Position numbers and translations under genes: made by a program. This document shows, in pieces, positions 38,509 to 49,154 of a stretch of DNA of 64,000 nucleotides. The notes under the pieces were generated by a model that saw nothing but the letters and a program-made list of their open reading frames with translations, was not told where the DNA came from and did not search any database. Source of the stretch: Nocardioides conyzicola. Lineage in GTDB: Bacteria > Actinomycetota > Actinomycetes > Propionibacteriales > Nocardioidaceae. The stretch is taken from the NCBI RefSeq assembly GCF_039543825.1, contig NZ_BAABKM010000004.1:62001-126000 (forward strand), given 5' to 3'. Within the stretch, counting starts at the first letter, position 1. The number at the start of each line of letters is the position of its first letter.

Positions 38509-41500
38509 CCTTGATGCTCCTCGTCGCGGTGGACTTCGCGGTCGTCGCGTCGCCGAGGTAGCTCGCGGTCACCTTGAGCGTGCCCTTCTTGACCTTGGGC
38601 AGCTTGAAGGACGCCTGACCTGCCTTGAGCGTCAGGGTCACCTTCTTGGTCCCGTAGGTCAGCAGCACCTTGCCCGCCGCGGCGGCGGCGCCGCGCACGA
38701 CCTTGACCTTCACGACCGGGCGCGAGCCCGCCTTGGCCTTCGTGGGCGCGGTCAGGGTCGTCTTGGACACGGCCGGGCGCACGGTGACCGGGAGGGTCGC
38801 CGACGTCGACCCGGTGAAGTCCCCCGTGGACGGCACGAAGGTCGCGCGGTAGGAGTGCGTCCCGACCTTGACCGCCGGCACGACCAGCGCCGCCGCCCCA
38901 CCGACCAGCTGGACCTGGCCGACGCTGACGCTGCCGTCGAGCACCTGGACGGTGCCGGTCGGCACCAGCCCGTCGGCGCCGGCGACCGTGATCGTCAGGG
39001 CCGCGCCGGTGCCACTCAACGCGCCGGTGAGCGCGGTCGTGGTCGCCGTCGGGGCGACGGTCACCTGGCGTGACGGCGACGTCGAGGTCTCGTACGCCGC
39101 CGCGCTCGTCGGCACGAAGGTCGCCGTGTAGGTGTGCGGACCAGCCGCGACGCCCGTCCGGCTGAGCACCGCGGACCCGGAGGCGAGCGGCACCGAGTCG
39201 ACGACGACGCCGTCCTCACGGAACTGCACCGCGCCCACCGGCGTACCGCTGGAGGCACCGACGACAGCGGTCAGCGTGACCGTGCGGCCTGCGGCGACCG
39301 CCGTCAGCCCGGTGGTCGTGGTGGCGGCGGGCGCGACGTCGGTCACGGTGATCGACCTGGCCGGGGACGCCGAGCCCCCGAAGGTGTCGTCCACAGGGAC
39401 GTACGTCGCCACGTAGGCGTGCTGCCCCGGCTCGGCATCCGGGAGCGCGAAGGTCGCCGCACCGTCGACGAGCTCCGCGGACAGGACGGGCTCGCCGCCC
39501 TCGGTGATCTCGACCGTGCCCTGCGGCACGCCGTCCACGCTGCCGACGGCGACCGCGAAGGTCACCGTCGTCCGCAGGCTGGTGACCGTCAGCGCGGTCG
39601 TCGTGTCGCTGGCCCCCATCGTCAGGCTCGACGCGGCCTCGGACCCGGCGTACACGCTCGGGTCGGTCGGGACGAAGACGGCCGCGTAGTCGTGGACGCC
39701 GGTGGCGACCGCGGTCCGGGTGGTCGCGGCCGTGCCGCCGACGACCGGGACGGTCGCGAGGACGAGGGAGCCGTCGCGGAACTCGACGCTGCCGGCCGGC
39801 GTGCCGATGGCCCCGTCGACGGTCGCAGTCAGGGTGACGCTCCGCTTGCTGCGCTGCGTCGCCAGGTCGGTCGTGGTCGCCGTCGGGTCGACGGTGACCA
39901 GTGCGGTCGTGGCGGACGTGACGAACTCGGCGTAGGACGGCACGAAGACCGCGCGGTAGGTGTGGGAGCCGCCGAGCACGTGCTGGACCGTGGTCCCGGC
40001 GGTGCCGTCCTCCGCCACCCAGACGGGGTGCTGGTCGTCGCCGAGCCGCGTGTCGCCGTCGTAGAAGACCACCGAGCCGTCGGGCGCACCGGCGTCCGAT
40101 GTCACCCGTGCCGAGAGCGTGACCTGGTCCCCGTCGGCCGACGCGGTCAGCGCCGTGGCGGTCGCAGCGCCGGCGACCTCGACGGTCCGCACCGGCGAGC
40201 TGGACCCGGCGAGGATCGAGTACGGCGGCGGGTAGGGCTCGTAGGTGGCGCGGTAGTGGTGCGTGCCGATCGACGCGCGCGGGATGGACGCCTCGCCCGA
40301 CCCGTCCTGGTCGAGGAAGACGAGGGTGAAGGGGCCGTCGTCGTCCGACAGGGTCACGTAGTCCGTGTCGAGCGGCTCGGACGACGTCACCTGCACGCGC
40401 AGCGTGAGCGCGCGGCCGTCGGCCGTGACGGCGAGCGAGGTCGTCGTCCGCACCAGGTCGCCCGAGACCGTGACCGTCCGCTGCCCGGCCGACTGGGCGT
40501 GGGTGGACCCGGTCGGCACGAAGGTCGCGGTGTAGGGGTGGTCGCCGGGCGCGACCCCCTTCAGCGTGATCGTCGCCGTCCCGTCGACGAGCGGGGCCGT
40601 GCCCAGCTCGCCGTAGTAGTCGTCGTAGAAGCCGACCTCGCCGGCCAGCGTGCCGCGGTTGGTGCCGACCGTGGCCGTCAGGGTGACGGTGCGCTCGGCG
40701 ACCTTCGAGGTGAGCTCGGTCGTGGTCGCGATCCGGCCGACGGTGACGGTCCGGTCCCCCGATGACGAGGCGGCGTACGTCGTCGCGTCGGAGGGCACGA
40801 ACGTGGCCGAGTAGGTGTGGTCGCCGGGGTCGAGGTCCTCAAGGACCAGCGACGCGGCGCCCGAGACCAGGGGCAGCGTGTCGAGGACGTCGTCGCCCGC
40901 GCGCAGCACGACCTCACCGGTCGGGGACCCGCTGTCCCCGGTGACCTGGACGTCGAGGGTGACGTCGAGGCCGTCCGAGCTCGGGGTCAGCTCGGTGCTG
41001 GTGACGATCGGGTCGACGGTCACGGTCCGCTCGTCGGACACCGAGCGGGCGAAGGTCACGTCGTCGGCCGGGACGTACGTCGCGGTGTAGGCGTGCTCCC
41101 CCGGTGCCACGCCGGTCAGCTCGAGGGTGGCCTTGCCGTCCTCGACGGCGACCGTGCCGACGAGGTCGGCACCCTCCCGGAAGCGCACCTCACCGGTCGG
41201 CGTGCCGCTGTCGGCCGTCACGTCGGCCTCGAGGGTCACGGTGCGCACGTCGACACGGGCCGCCAGGTCGGTGCCCGTGACGATCGGGGCGACGGTGACC
41301 GGCTGCTCGTCGGAGACGGACCCGCCGAACCTCACCGGGTCCGACGCGACGAAGGTCGCCGTGTAGGTGTGCCGGCCCGGGGCGACGTCCGACAGCTCGA
41401 GAGCGGCGGCGCCGTCGTCCACCGGCACGGTGCCGACGACATCGTCGCCGTCGCGGAAGACCACGTCGCCGGCCGGGGTGGAGCTGGCGGAGTCGACCAC

Positions 41501-44500
41501 CGCGTCGAGCGCGACGGTGCGTACGTCGACCTCGGCGGTCAGGCCGGTCGTGGTGGTGATCGGGTCCACGGTGACGGTCCGCTCGGGCGAGCCCGACCCG
41601 GAGAAGGTCACCGGGTCGGTCGGGACGAACGTCGCCGTGTAGGCGTGCTCACCCGGCTCGACTTCGGTGAGCTGGAGGGTGGCGGTGCCGTCGTCGAGCG
41701 CGATCGTGCCCACGAGGTCGGTGCCCTCGCGGAACTCCACGTCGCCGGCCGGCGTGCCACGGGGAGCGACGACGCCGGCGTCCAGCGTGACGGTCCGCAG
41801 GGCCGCGTCGGCCGACAGGGTCGTCTCGGTCGCGATCGCGGCGACCGTGACGGCCGCCTCGGGCGACAGCGACCCGGCGTGGGTGTCGGCGTCCGCCGGG
41901 ACGTAGGCCGCGGTGTAGGTGTGCCGGCCCGGCTCGACGTCGGTCAGCGTCAGGGACGCGGCGCCGGCCTCCAGCTCGGCGCGACCCACGACCTCGGCGC
42001 CCTCGCGGAAGACGACGTCGCCCGCCGGGGTCGAGTACGACGAGGTGACGTCGGCGTCGAGCGTGACCGTGTGCCCGTCCGCCGACGCCTCGAGCGCCGT
42101 GTCCGTGCCGATCGGCGCGACGGTGGCGGACGCGGGGTCGGACTCGGACGCCACGTAGGTGACGGCGTTGGCGGGCACGAACGACGCGGTGTAGGTGTGT
42201 GTCCCCGGGGTGACCCCGGTCAGGTCGGCCGTGGCCGCTCCGGAGGAGACGGCCACGCTCCGGACGACGGTGTCGCCCTCGCGGAAGACCACGGTGCCCG
42301 TGGGAGACCCGCTGGTGCCGGTGACGCCGGCCGTCAGGGTCACCGAGCGCCCGTCGACCTCGGCGGCGAGGGTGGTCACCGTGGGGATGGGGTCCACGAT
42401 GACGGTCCGGACCGGCGACACCGATCCGAGGACGTGGTCGGGGTTCGCCGGCACGAAGGTCGCCCGGTAGTCGTGGGCGCCCGGGACGACGTCGGTCAGC
42501 GTCAGGACGGCGGTGCCGGAGTCGGCCGTCACGGTGCCGACGACGGTGCCGCCGTCACGGAAGACGACGGCCCCGGGCGGGGTGCCGGGCCCGGTGACGT
42601 CGGCCGTCAGGGTGACGGTCCGCTGGGACGCGCTGCCGGTCAGCGCCGTGACCGTGGTGACCTTGACGATCGCGGTGCGGGCGGGCGAGACCGAGCCGGC
42701 GTACCACGCGGTGTCGGACGGCACGAACGTCGCCGTGTAGGTGTGCTCGCCGGTCGCGACGTGCTCGAGGGAGAGCGCCGCGGCCTTGCCGGTGACGGCG
42801 ACGGTCCCGACGACGTCGTCACCCTCCCGGAAGACCATGTTGCCGGCCACGGCTGCGTTGAGCCCCGCTTGGAGCGTGACGGAGTCGTCGGTGACGGAGG
42901 TGGTCAGCGAGGTGCTCGTCGGGACGGGGTCGACCGTCACCGGTCGGGCCGGGGACACCGAACCGGCGTACGTCGCCGCGCTGGTGGGGACGAACGTCGC
43001 CTGGTAGGTGTGCTCCCCCGGGCTGACGTTGGTGACCGAGACGGTGGACGACGCGAACCCACCGAAGACGGCGGCCGTGCCGACGACGGTGGCCCCCTCG
43101 CGGAAGGTCACGGTGCCGGACGGGGCACCGCTGGCGCCGCTGACCAGTGCGGTCAGGTCGACCTTCAGGCCGCCGGCGTACGACGCGGTCAGGTCGGTGG
43201 TCGTGACGATCGGGGCGACGATGACGAGCTTGGCCGGCGAGACCGAGCCGGCGTACGCCGCGGGGTCCGCCGGGGTGAAGGTCGCCGTGTAGGAGTGCGC
43301 CCATGGCTCGACCATCGTCAACGTCAGGCTGGCGGCGCCGTCGGCGACGGCCACCGTGCCGAGGACGGCGCTGCCCTCCTTGAAGACGACGGTGCCGGCC
43401 GGCGTGCGAGCCCCGGACGTCACGGTGGCGTCCAGCGTGACCGTGCGCACGTCGGCGCTGACCGCGAGCGCGGTGGTCGTCGCGCGCACCCCGACCGCGA
43501 CCGTGCGGGTCGGCGAGGTGGACCCGGTGTGGGTGGTCCCGGTCGGGACGTAGGTGGCGCTGTAGGTGTGCGACCCGGGGTCGACGTCGGTGACCGGGAG
43601 GACGACGGACGCGCCGGACACGGGCACGGCGCCCAGCAGGGTCGTGCCCTCGTAGAACTCGACGGTGCCGGTGAGCGTGCGGGCGCTGGCGGCGGGCGTC
43701 GCCGTCAGGGTCACGGTCTGGCCGCTGACGACGGCCTGGAGCCCGGTGGTGGTGGCGATGCGCGCGACCGTGACGGTGCGCTCCGGCGAGACGGAGCCGG
43801 TGAAGACGGTCGGTGAGCTCGGGACGAACGTCGCGGTGTAGGTGTGGTCGCCGGGCAGCACGTTGGTGAGCGTCAGCCGGGCGGCTCCGGAGGCGAGCGT
43901 GACGGTGCCGACGACGGTCGCGCCGTCGCGGAGCTGCACCGAGCCGGCCACCGTGCCGAGGCCGACGGCGACGGTCGCGTCGAGGGTGACGGTCTGGTCG
44001 CTGACCGAGGCCTGCAGGTCGGTCGTGGACGCGACCTTGTCGACGCTCACGGCGACGACCGCCGAGGCCGATGCTCCGTGGGTGGTCGTGCCCGCCGGTG
44101 GCGTGTAGCGCGCCGAGTAGGTGTAGTCGCCGGGGACCACGTCGGAGATGACCAGGACGGCCGTGCCGGCGACGATCGGGGCTGTGGCGAACGGCGTCGT
44201 CGTGCCCCGGTAGAACGTGACGTTGCCGGGGGGCGCGGTGCCGTCGGTGGCGACCACGGCGGTCAGCGTGACCGTCCGCCCGGAGGCGTCCGCCGTGAGC
44301 GTGGTCGTGGTGCTCCCGAGGACGGTGGCGACCTGGACCGGCGAGCTGGACCCGTTGTGGGTGGTCCCGTCCGGCACGAACGTGGCCGTGTAGGAGTGCG
44401 CGCCGAAGGCGACCGAGGTGAGGGTCGCGGTGGTCGTGCCGTTGCCTGCGGTGAGGGTCTTGAGGGCCACGAGGTTCGTGCCGTCGCGGAACTGGACCGT

Positions 44501-47500
44501 GCCCGCCAGGGTGCCGGAGCCGGCGGTGACGGTGGCCGTGAGCGTGACGGCGCGGCCGTCGACGGTCGCCACCAGCGCGGTCGCGCTGGCGACGCGGTCC
44601 ACGTCGACGGACTGCGGCGCGGAGACGGAGCCCCCGTACGCGGGGTCGGACGCGACGAACGTCGCGGTGTAGCTGTGCACGCCGGGCGCGACGTCGGCCA
44701 CCACGAGGGAGGCCTTGCCGGCGGAGAGGGTCTTCGTGCCCACGAGCGTCGAGCCGTCGCGGAACTGCACGGAGCCCGCGGGCGTGCCTGGTCCGGTGAC
44801 CTCGGCGTCCAGCGTCACCGTTCGGCCCTCCACCGAGGACGAGAGCGTTGTCGTGGTCGCGACCGACACCGTGACGGTGCGGGTGGGCGAGCTGGAGGTC
44901 GCGTGGGTGGCGGAGCTCGGGACGAAGGTCGCGACGTAGCTGTGGGCGCCCGGCGAGACGCCGGACAGGTAGATGCCGGCCGCGCCGCCGACGAGCGTCC
45001 GGGTGTCGAGGAGGGTGCTGCCCTCCCGGAGCTCGACGGTGCCGTCGAGGACCCCGTCGGCGGTCGCCACGGCGGCGTCGAGGGAGACGTCCTGGCCGTC
45101 GACGGTGACGGTCAGGTCGGTCGTTGTCGGGGTGGCCGCCACCGTGGCGGTGTGGTCCGGCGAGACGGAGCCTGCCTGGTCGGTCGGGTCGGTCGGGGTG
45201 AACGTCGCCCGGTAGGTGTGCGCGCCGGTCGCGACCTCGGTGAGCACGGTGGTCGCCGTACCGCCGGAGACCGCAGCGGTGCCGACGACGCTGCCGCCCT
45301 CGCGGAAGGTGACGGAGCCGGCCGCTGCGCCGAACGCGCTCGTCACCGTGGAGGTCAGGGTGACCCGGTGGAAGCTGACCGCCGAGCCGAGCGCCGTGGC
45401 CGTGACCGCGGGGTCGACGGTGATGTCACGCGTGGAGGAGGTCGACGTGGCGTACCGCAGGTCGTCGGCAGGGACGAAGGTCGCGGTGTAGTGGTGGGTG
45501 CCGACGGCGACGCCGGTGAGCACGAGCTGTCCGGAGCCGGCGCTGAGGGCGACGGTGCCGAGGAGCGTGGAGCCCTCACGGAGCTCGACGGTGCCCCCCG
45601 CCGCCGGCGCGACGGCTGCGTTGAGCGTCACGGTCCGCCCGGACAGGCTCGCGGTGAGGTCGGTGGACGTCGGCGTCGCCACGACGGCGAGGAGGACGCT
45701 CGTCGACGAGGAGGACTCGTACGTCGCGGGGTTGGCCGGGAGGTACGTCGCCGTGAACGGGTGGGTGCCGCGCGTCAGGTCGCTGATCGTCACGGTCGCC
45801 GAGCCGGAGGTGAGCGTCGCGGTGCCGACGACGGTGCCGGCGTCGAGGATCTGCACGGTGCCGCCGGGGGTGCCGGACGCGGCGGCGACGGTCGCGGTCA
45901 GGGTGGCCGAGCGACCGAGCACCTGTCCGGTGAGGCTGGTGGACGTCGCCGCGGCCGGCGGCAGCGGCGGCACGGTCACCGAGGTCGAGCCGGAGGCGGA
46001 GCCGGCGTACCGCTCGACGTCGGCCGGCACGAAGGTCGCCCGGTAGGAGTGCGCACCCGGGGTCACGTCCGTCACCGCGATGACCGCGTGCCCGGCCGAG
46101 ACGGTGCCGGTGCCGACCAGCGTGGTGCCCTCGCGGAACTCGACGGTGCCGGCCGCGGTGCCCGCGCTCGGGGTGACCGTGGCGTCGAGGGTGACCGTCT
46201 GCGCGTTCGCCGTCGCCTGGAGGGCGGTGGTCGTCGGGGTCGCCGCGATCGTGACCGTCTTGGGCGCGGCGTCGGACGCGACGAACGCGGCCGTGTCGTA
46301 CGGCGTGAAGCGGGCGGTGAACGTGTGGTCGCCCCGGGTCAGGTTGGACACCGTCGTCGTCTGCGACGGGTACGTCGCGTTCACGAAGCCGGAGTAGACG
46401 TACGTGGAGCCGTCGAAGATGTCGAGGTCGCCGACCGCCTTGCCGGCGGTCGCCGTGACGGCAGCGGTGACCGTCGCAGAGCGGCCGGTGACCGTGACCG
46501 AGAGGGTCGTGGTGGTGGTCTTCGCGCCGGTAGCAGTGCCCGACCAGGCCAGGCTGAACGGCCCGACCCCGGTCGCGAAGGTGCGGTAGCCGTCGACCGC
46601 GATCGCGTACGTCGTCCCCGCGGTCGCGTCGAACGTGACCGTGGCGAGGTGCCCGCCCGCCGTTGGCTCGTCGTTGCCAGCGACCTTGGTGAGGGAGGCC
46701 ACCGACGTGCCGGTGTAGGCGGTGAGGATGGTGTCGCGGTCGGCGACGGTCGACGAGGTCGTCATGGTCACCGGTCCGGTCGCGGGCGCGGTCCACGAGT
46801 ACCAGACGGACGCCCCTCCCGGGGTGGCGCGCGTCCCGACGGGGGCGGTCTCGCCGACCTCGGCGGTGGACTCGAGGTTGTCGCCGGACACGGTGCCGGT
46901 GACCCCGGAGATGGTCGACCGCTGGGCGAACGCATCGTTGGCGGCGCGGGTCGGCACGGTGACGGGGGCCGACGCCTGCTGACCCTCCATGGTGTTGACG
47001 GCCGAGACCCCGAGGGTGTGGGAGCCCGGGGCGAGGCCGGTGATGTTGGCGCCGCGGGCGGCGCTCGAGAGGTAGCCGAGATAGGTGCCGTCGAGGTAGA
47101 CGTAGTAGTACTGGATCGCCGAGCTGCCGACGAAGCTCGGCGGCGACCAGGTCATCTCCGCCCGTCCCGCGACGCTCGCCCAGCTCGCCGTGACCGCCGT
47201 CGGCGCCCCGGGTGCGGCGGTGCCGTTGGACGTCGACGCGGAGACGAATGACAGGGCGCCGACGCCGTTGGCGTTGAGCGGGGTCACCGTGAACGTGTAG
47301 CCGGTGCCGAGCGTCAGCCCCGTCCAGGTGTAGGTGGTCGTCGACGCCGGCACCTGCACGTAGTCGTCGCTGCCGCTGCGCGTGAGCAGGTAGCCGGTGA
47401 CCGCGCCGCCGGCACCCGGCGTCGTCGGGGCGCTCCAGGAGAGCGTCACGGTGGGGGCGAGCGGGTCGGGCGTGGCGGTGAGGTTGTTGGCCTTCGACGG

Positions 47501-49036
47501 GACGCCGGTCGGGAAGGCACCGTTGCAGTTGCCGGTCTTCGCCATCGTGTAGGCGCCCATGGAGCCGTAGTCGTCGTAGCCCGTGCTCCACGGGCCGTTG
47601 CCGGTGCCGTCGACGGCCACGTAGTAGGTCGACTGGGCCAGCGCCGGCTGGGTGATGGTGGCACCCATGCCGCTGGAGACGGTCGCGCTCACCTGGCCGG
47701 AGGCGGGGTCGGCGGTGCTGACCACGGTGCCCGCGGCGTTGAGCAGGGTGAGCTTGATGTCCAGGTCGGCCGCGGTGACCGTCGGGTTCGCGGACACGCT
47801 GACGCTGCCGCTGCAGGTGCCGAGCAGGTAGACGTCGACGTCCGTGCGACTGGTGATGTAGTTCGTGCCGGTCGGGAAGTTCTCCGGCTGGGCGATGCTG
47901 CTGCCGGCGACGTCGAGGCGTGATCCCACGACGGACCGGATGACGGCGACGTCGTCCTGCTGGTTGTTGGCGCCGTCGTAGTCGCCCTTCGACCACTGGC
48001 TGATCGGGTGGTCGTAGCTGCCGCCCATGATCGGCGCCCAGGCCCCGTGACCCGGGTTGTAGTCGGGGTGCGCGGCATCGCCGTCGTGGGTGAGGCCGAG
48101 GGTGTGCCCGGCCTCGTGGGCCGCGGCCTCCCCGATCGCCTTCGTCGAGTTGGGGCCGAGGAGGTGCGGGAAGACCCAGGCGGGCTGGTAGTAGCCGTAG
48201 CCGTCGCCGCCCGCGCCGGCAGAGGCAGCCATCGAGCCGGTGTAGGCGACGCCACCGCAGGTGTTGTTGCAGATCGCCGCGCTGGCGCCCGTGCTCGGGC
48301 TGATGACGACGTGGGTGCCGAACACGGCATCGCTCGAGCTCGATCGGTTGATGGCGGCGGCGCCGGGGTCGGCGGTGGTCACGTCGACGTCGAACGGCGC
48401 GTAGTCCTCGGCGACGGACTCCCAGATGGCCTGGATCGAGGTGAGCTCCGTGTTGTCGAACGCCGCGCCGTTGCCGGACGGGTCCCACGCCGGCTGCGTC
48501 GTCGGGGTGGCCGGGTACGCCGCGTGCCAGGCCGTCGCGCTCGCGGTGGCGCCGTCGAAGTCGAGGAAGATGGTGTGCTGGGAGCCGGCCTTGCTGTGCA
48601 GCGTGAAGGTCTGGTCGAGGGGCGCGCCGGCCGCGGGGACGGGCGCGTCGGACGGGGCGTCGAGGACGGCGTCCTTGAAGAACACCATGCCGTCCTGGTC
48701 CACCCAGGCCGTCGCGTCGGTGCTGAGCAGGTCGACGAGCTCACCCGTGGACAGGTCGTTCAGCGCGGCCGCCTCGTCGAGGTCGTCGCCGAGCAGGCGC
48801 ACGGCCGCGGCACCGTGCACGGGTCGCGGCAGGTCGACGTCCGCGGCGGCCGAGCGCGCCTGCGCGGCGGACAGCGGCTTCAGCCCGGCCTTCGGCTTGG
48901 CGGCAGGCGTCCCTGCGGTCTTCGTGACCGTCGCAGGGGCGGTCTCGCGCTGCGGTGCGGCGGCTGCGATCGGCGACGTGCCGCCGAACACCAACGCCGC
49001 GGACAGGACGAACACCAAGCCCGACAGACGACGCAC
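38498..49036 (-). CDS. Giant secreted metzincin protease with 28 Ig-like repeats (paralog A)
   Basis: A 3512-residue exported protein. The signal peptide is residues 1-28 (LVFVLSAALVFGG core). The metalloprotease domain (about 130-440) has HEAGHTLGLTHD with ligands His307, His311 and His317 and catalytic Glu308, followed by the Met-turn APIMGG. Two Fn3 domains (about 515-690) and a PPC-like domain (about 695-834) follow. Then come 28 Ig-like repeats of about 92 residues and a distinct basic C-terminal domain (last 90 residues). No LPXTG, S-layer or membrane anchor was seen. GTG 49036 was chosen over the ATG frame at 49090 because GGGGGGTC sits at the same distance as in the paralog upstream. 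The substrate and partner are unknown. Confidence 0.9.
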   Translation of the reverse strand: MRRLSGLVFVLSAALVFGGTSPIAAAAPQRETAPATVTKTAGTPAAKPKAGLKPLSAAQARSAAADVDLPRPVHGAAAVRLLGDDLDEAAALNDLSTGELVDLLSTDATAWVDQDGMVFFKDAVLDAPSDAPVPAAGAPLDQTFTLHSKAGSQHTIFLDFDGATASATAWHAAYPATPTTQPAWDPSGNGAAFDNTELTSIQAIWESVAEDYAPFDVDVTTADPGAAAINRSSSSDAVFGTHVVISPSTGASAAICNNTCGGVAYTGSMAASAGAGGDGYGYYQPAWVFPHLLGPNSTKAIGEAAAHEAGHTLGLTHDGDAAHPDYNPGHGAWAPIMGGSYDHPISQWSKGDYDGANNQQDDVAVIRSVVGSRLDVAGSSIAQPENFPTGTNYITSRTDVDVYLLGTCSGSVSVSANPTVTAADLDIKLTLLNAAGTVVSTADPASGQVSATVSSGMGATITQPALAQSTYYVAVDGTGNGPWSTGYDDYGSMGAYTMAKTGNCNGAFPTGVPSKANNLTATPDPLAPTVTLSWSAPTTPGAGGAVTGYLLTRSGSDDYVQVPASTTTYTWTGLTLGTGYTFTVTPLNANGVGALSFVSASTSNGTAAPGAPTAVTASWASVAGRAEMTWSPPSFVGSSAIQYYYVYLDGTYLGYLSSAARGANITGLAPGSHTLGVSAVNTMEGQQASAPVTVPTRAANDAFAQRSTISGVTGTVSGDNLESTAEVGETAPVGTRATPGGASVWYSWTAPATGPVTMTTSSTVADRDTILTAYTGTSVASLTKVAGNDEPTAGGHLATVTFDATAGTTYAIAVDGYRTFATGVGPFSLAWSGTATGAKTTTTTLSVTVTGRSATVTAAVTATAGKAVGDLDIFDGSTYVYSGFVNATYPSQTTTVSNLTRGDHTFTARFTPYDTAAFVASDAAPKTVTIAATPTTTALQATANAQTVTLDATVTPSAGTAAGTVEFREGTTLVGTGTVSAGHAVIAVTDVTPGAHSYRATFVPADVERYAGSASGSTSVTVPPLPPAAATSTSLTGQVLGRSATLTATVAAASGTPGGTVQILDAGTVVGTATLTSGSATVTISDLTRGTHPFTATYLPANPATYESSSSTSVLLAVVATPTSTDLTASLSGRTVTLNAAVAPAAGGTVELREGSTLLGTVALSAGSGQLVLTGVAVGTHHYTATFVPADDLRYATSTSSTRDITVDPAVTATALGSAVSFHRVTLTSTVTSAFGAAAGSVTFREGGSVVGTAAVSGGTATTVLTEVATGAHTYRATFTPTDPTDQAGSVSPDHTATVAATPTTTDLTVTVDGQDVSLDAAVATADGVLDGTVELREGSTLLDTRTLVGGAAGIYLSGVSPGAHSYVATFVPSSATHATSSSPTRTVTVSVATTTTLSSSVEGRTVTLDAEVTGPGTPAGSVQFRDGSTLVGTKTLSAGKASLVVADVAPGVHSYTATFVASDPAYGGSVSAPQSVDVDRVASATALVATVDGRAVTLTATVTAGSGTLAGTVQFRDGTNLVALKTLTAGNGTTTATLTSVAFGAHSYTATFVPDGTTHNGSSSPVQVATVLGSTTTTLTADASGRTVTLTAVVATDGTAPPGNVTFYRGTTTPFATAPIVAGTAVLVISDVVPGDYTYSARYTPPAGTTTHGASASAVVAVSVDKVASTTDLQASVSDQTVTLDATVAVGLGTVAGSVQLRDGATVVGTVTLASGAARLTLTNVLPGDHTYTATFVPSSPTVFTGSVSPERTVTVARIATTTGLQAVVSGQTVTLTATPAASARTLTGTVEFYEGTTLLGAVPVSGASVVLPVTDVDPGSHTYSATYVPTGTTHTGSTSPTRTVAVGVRATTTALAVSADVRTVTLDATVTSGARTPAGTVVFKEGSAVLGTVAVADGAASLTLTMVEPWAHSYTATFTPADPAAYAGSVSPAKLVIVAPIVTTTDLTASYAGGLKVDLTALVSGASGAPSGTVTFREGATVVGTAAVFGGFASSTVSVTNVSPGEHTYQATFVPTSAATYAGSVSPARPVTVDPVPTSTSLTTSVTDDSVTLQAGLNAAVAGNMVFREGDDVVGTVAVTGKAAALSLEHVATGEHTYTATFVPSDTAWYAGSVSPARTAIVKVTTVTALTGSASQRTVTLTADVTGPGTPPGAVVFRDGGTVVGTVTADSGTAVLTLTDVVPGAHDYRATFVPANPDHVLGSVSPVRTVIVDPIPTVTTLAAEVDGRSVTLTAGVTGTSGSPTGTVVFREGDTVVRSVAVSSGAATADLTGVTPGTHTYTASFVPANAVTYVASESDPASATVAPIGTDTALEASADGHTVTLDADVTSSYSTPAGDVVFREGAEVVGRAELEAGAASLTLTDVEPGRHTYTAAYVPADADTHAGSLSPEAAVTVAAIATETTLSADAALRTVTLDAGVVAPRGTPAGDVEFREGTDLVGTIALDDGTATLQLTEVEPGEHAYTATFVPTDPVTFSGSGSPERTVTVDPITTTTGLTAEVDVRTVALDAVVDSASSTPAGDVVFRDGDDVVGTVPVDDGAAALELSDVAPGRHTYTATFVASDPVRFGGSVSDEQPVTVAPIVTGTDLAARVDVRTVTLEADVTADSGTPTGEVRFREGADLVGTVAVEDGKATLELTGVAPGEHAYTATYVPADDVTFARSVSDERTVTVDPIVTSTELTPSSDGLDVTLDVQVTGDSGSPTGEVVLRAGDDVLDTLPLVSGAASLVLEDLDPGDHTYSATFVPSDATTYAASSSGDRTVTVGRIATTTELTSKVAERTVTLTATVGTNRGTLAGEVGFYDDYYGELGTAPLVDGTATITLKGVAPGDHPYTATFVPTGSTHAQSAGQRTVTVSGDLVRTTTSLAVTADGRALTLRVQVTSSEPLDTDYVTLSDDDGPFTLVFLDQDGSGEASIPRASIGTHHYRATYEPYPPPYSILAGSSSPVRTVEVAGAATATALTASADGDQVTLSARVTSDAGAPDGSVVFYDGDTRLGDDQHPVWVAEDGTAGTTVQHVLGGSHTYRAVFVPSYAEFVTSATTALVTVDPTATTTDLATQRSKRSVTLTATVDGAIGTPAGSVEFRDGSLVLATVPVVGGTAATTRTAVATGVHDYAAVFVPTDPSVYAGSEAASSLTMGASDTTTALTVTSLRTTVTFAVAVGSVDGVPQGTVEITEGGEPVLSAELVDGAATFALPDAEPGQHAYVATYVPVDDTFGGSASPARSITVTDVAPAATTTTGLTAVAAGRTVTLTAVVGASSGTPVGAVQFREDGVVVDSVPLASGSAVLSRTGVAAGPHTYTATFVPTSAAAYETSTSPSRQVTVAPTATTTALTGALSGTGAALTITVAGADGLVPTGTVQVLDGSVSVGQVQLVGGAAALVVPAVKVGTHSYRATFVPSTGDFTGSTSATLPVTVRPAVSKTTLTAPTKAKAGSRPVVKVKVVRGAAAAAGKVLLTYGTKKVTLTLKAGQASFKLPKVKKGTLKVTASYLGDATTAKSTATRSIKVTK
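38768..46519 (-). repeat. 28 tandem Ig-like coding repeats of paralog A
   Basis: About 276-nt units encode repeats with the pattern TTTxLxxxVxGRxVTLxAxV, then TPAGxVxFREGxxVVGTV and HTYTATFVP. Individual units differ by many substitutions, so the array is old. Repeats 17-21 are unusually acidic. Repeat 23 (40163-40447) has no partner in paralog B. Confidence 0.85.
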
Positions 49037-49107
49037 GGGACCCCCCAGGTTCCGAGAACGGGCGCTGTTGCTGCCCGGCTCTCCCCCCACGCGACGAAAG
49101 CCTCCAC

Positions 49108-49150
49108 AGACTAGGCGCCGGACGGCGCCAGCACGGCCAAATCACGGCCA
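49108..49150 (-). promoter_or_regulatory. Promoter and direct-repeat activator site of paralog A
   Basis: TAGTCT (49113-49108) is a good -10 box about 72 nt upstream of GTG 49036. Two copies of TGGCCGTG (49150-49143 and 49139-49132) lie 11 bp apart, near one DNA turn, over the -35 region. This layout suits an activator such as a response regulator binding as a tandem dimer. It is a candidate by pattern only. Confidence 0.4.
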
Positions 49151-49154
49151 TGAG

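Noticed and set aside
38498..38770. LPXTG-type or transmembrane wall anchor at the end of the giant proteins
   Set aside because: Both end in a basic Ig-like domain with no LPXTG, no terminal hydrophobic helix and no Arg-rich stop-transfer tail.
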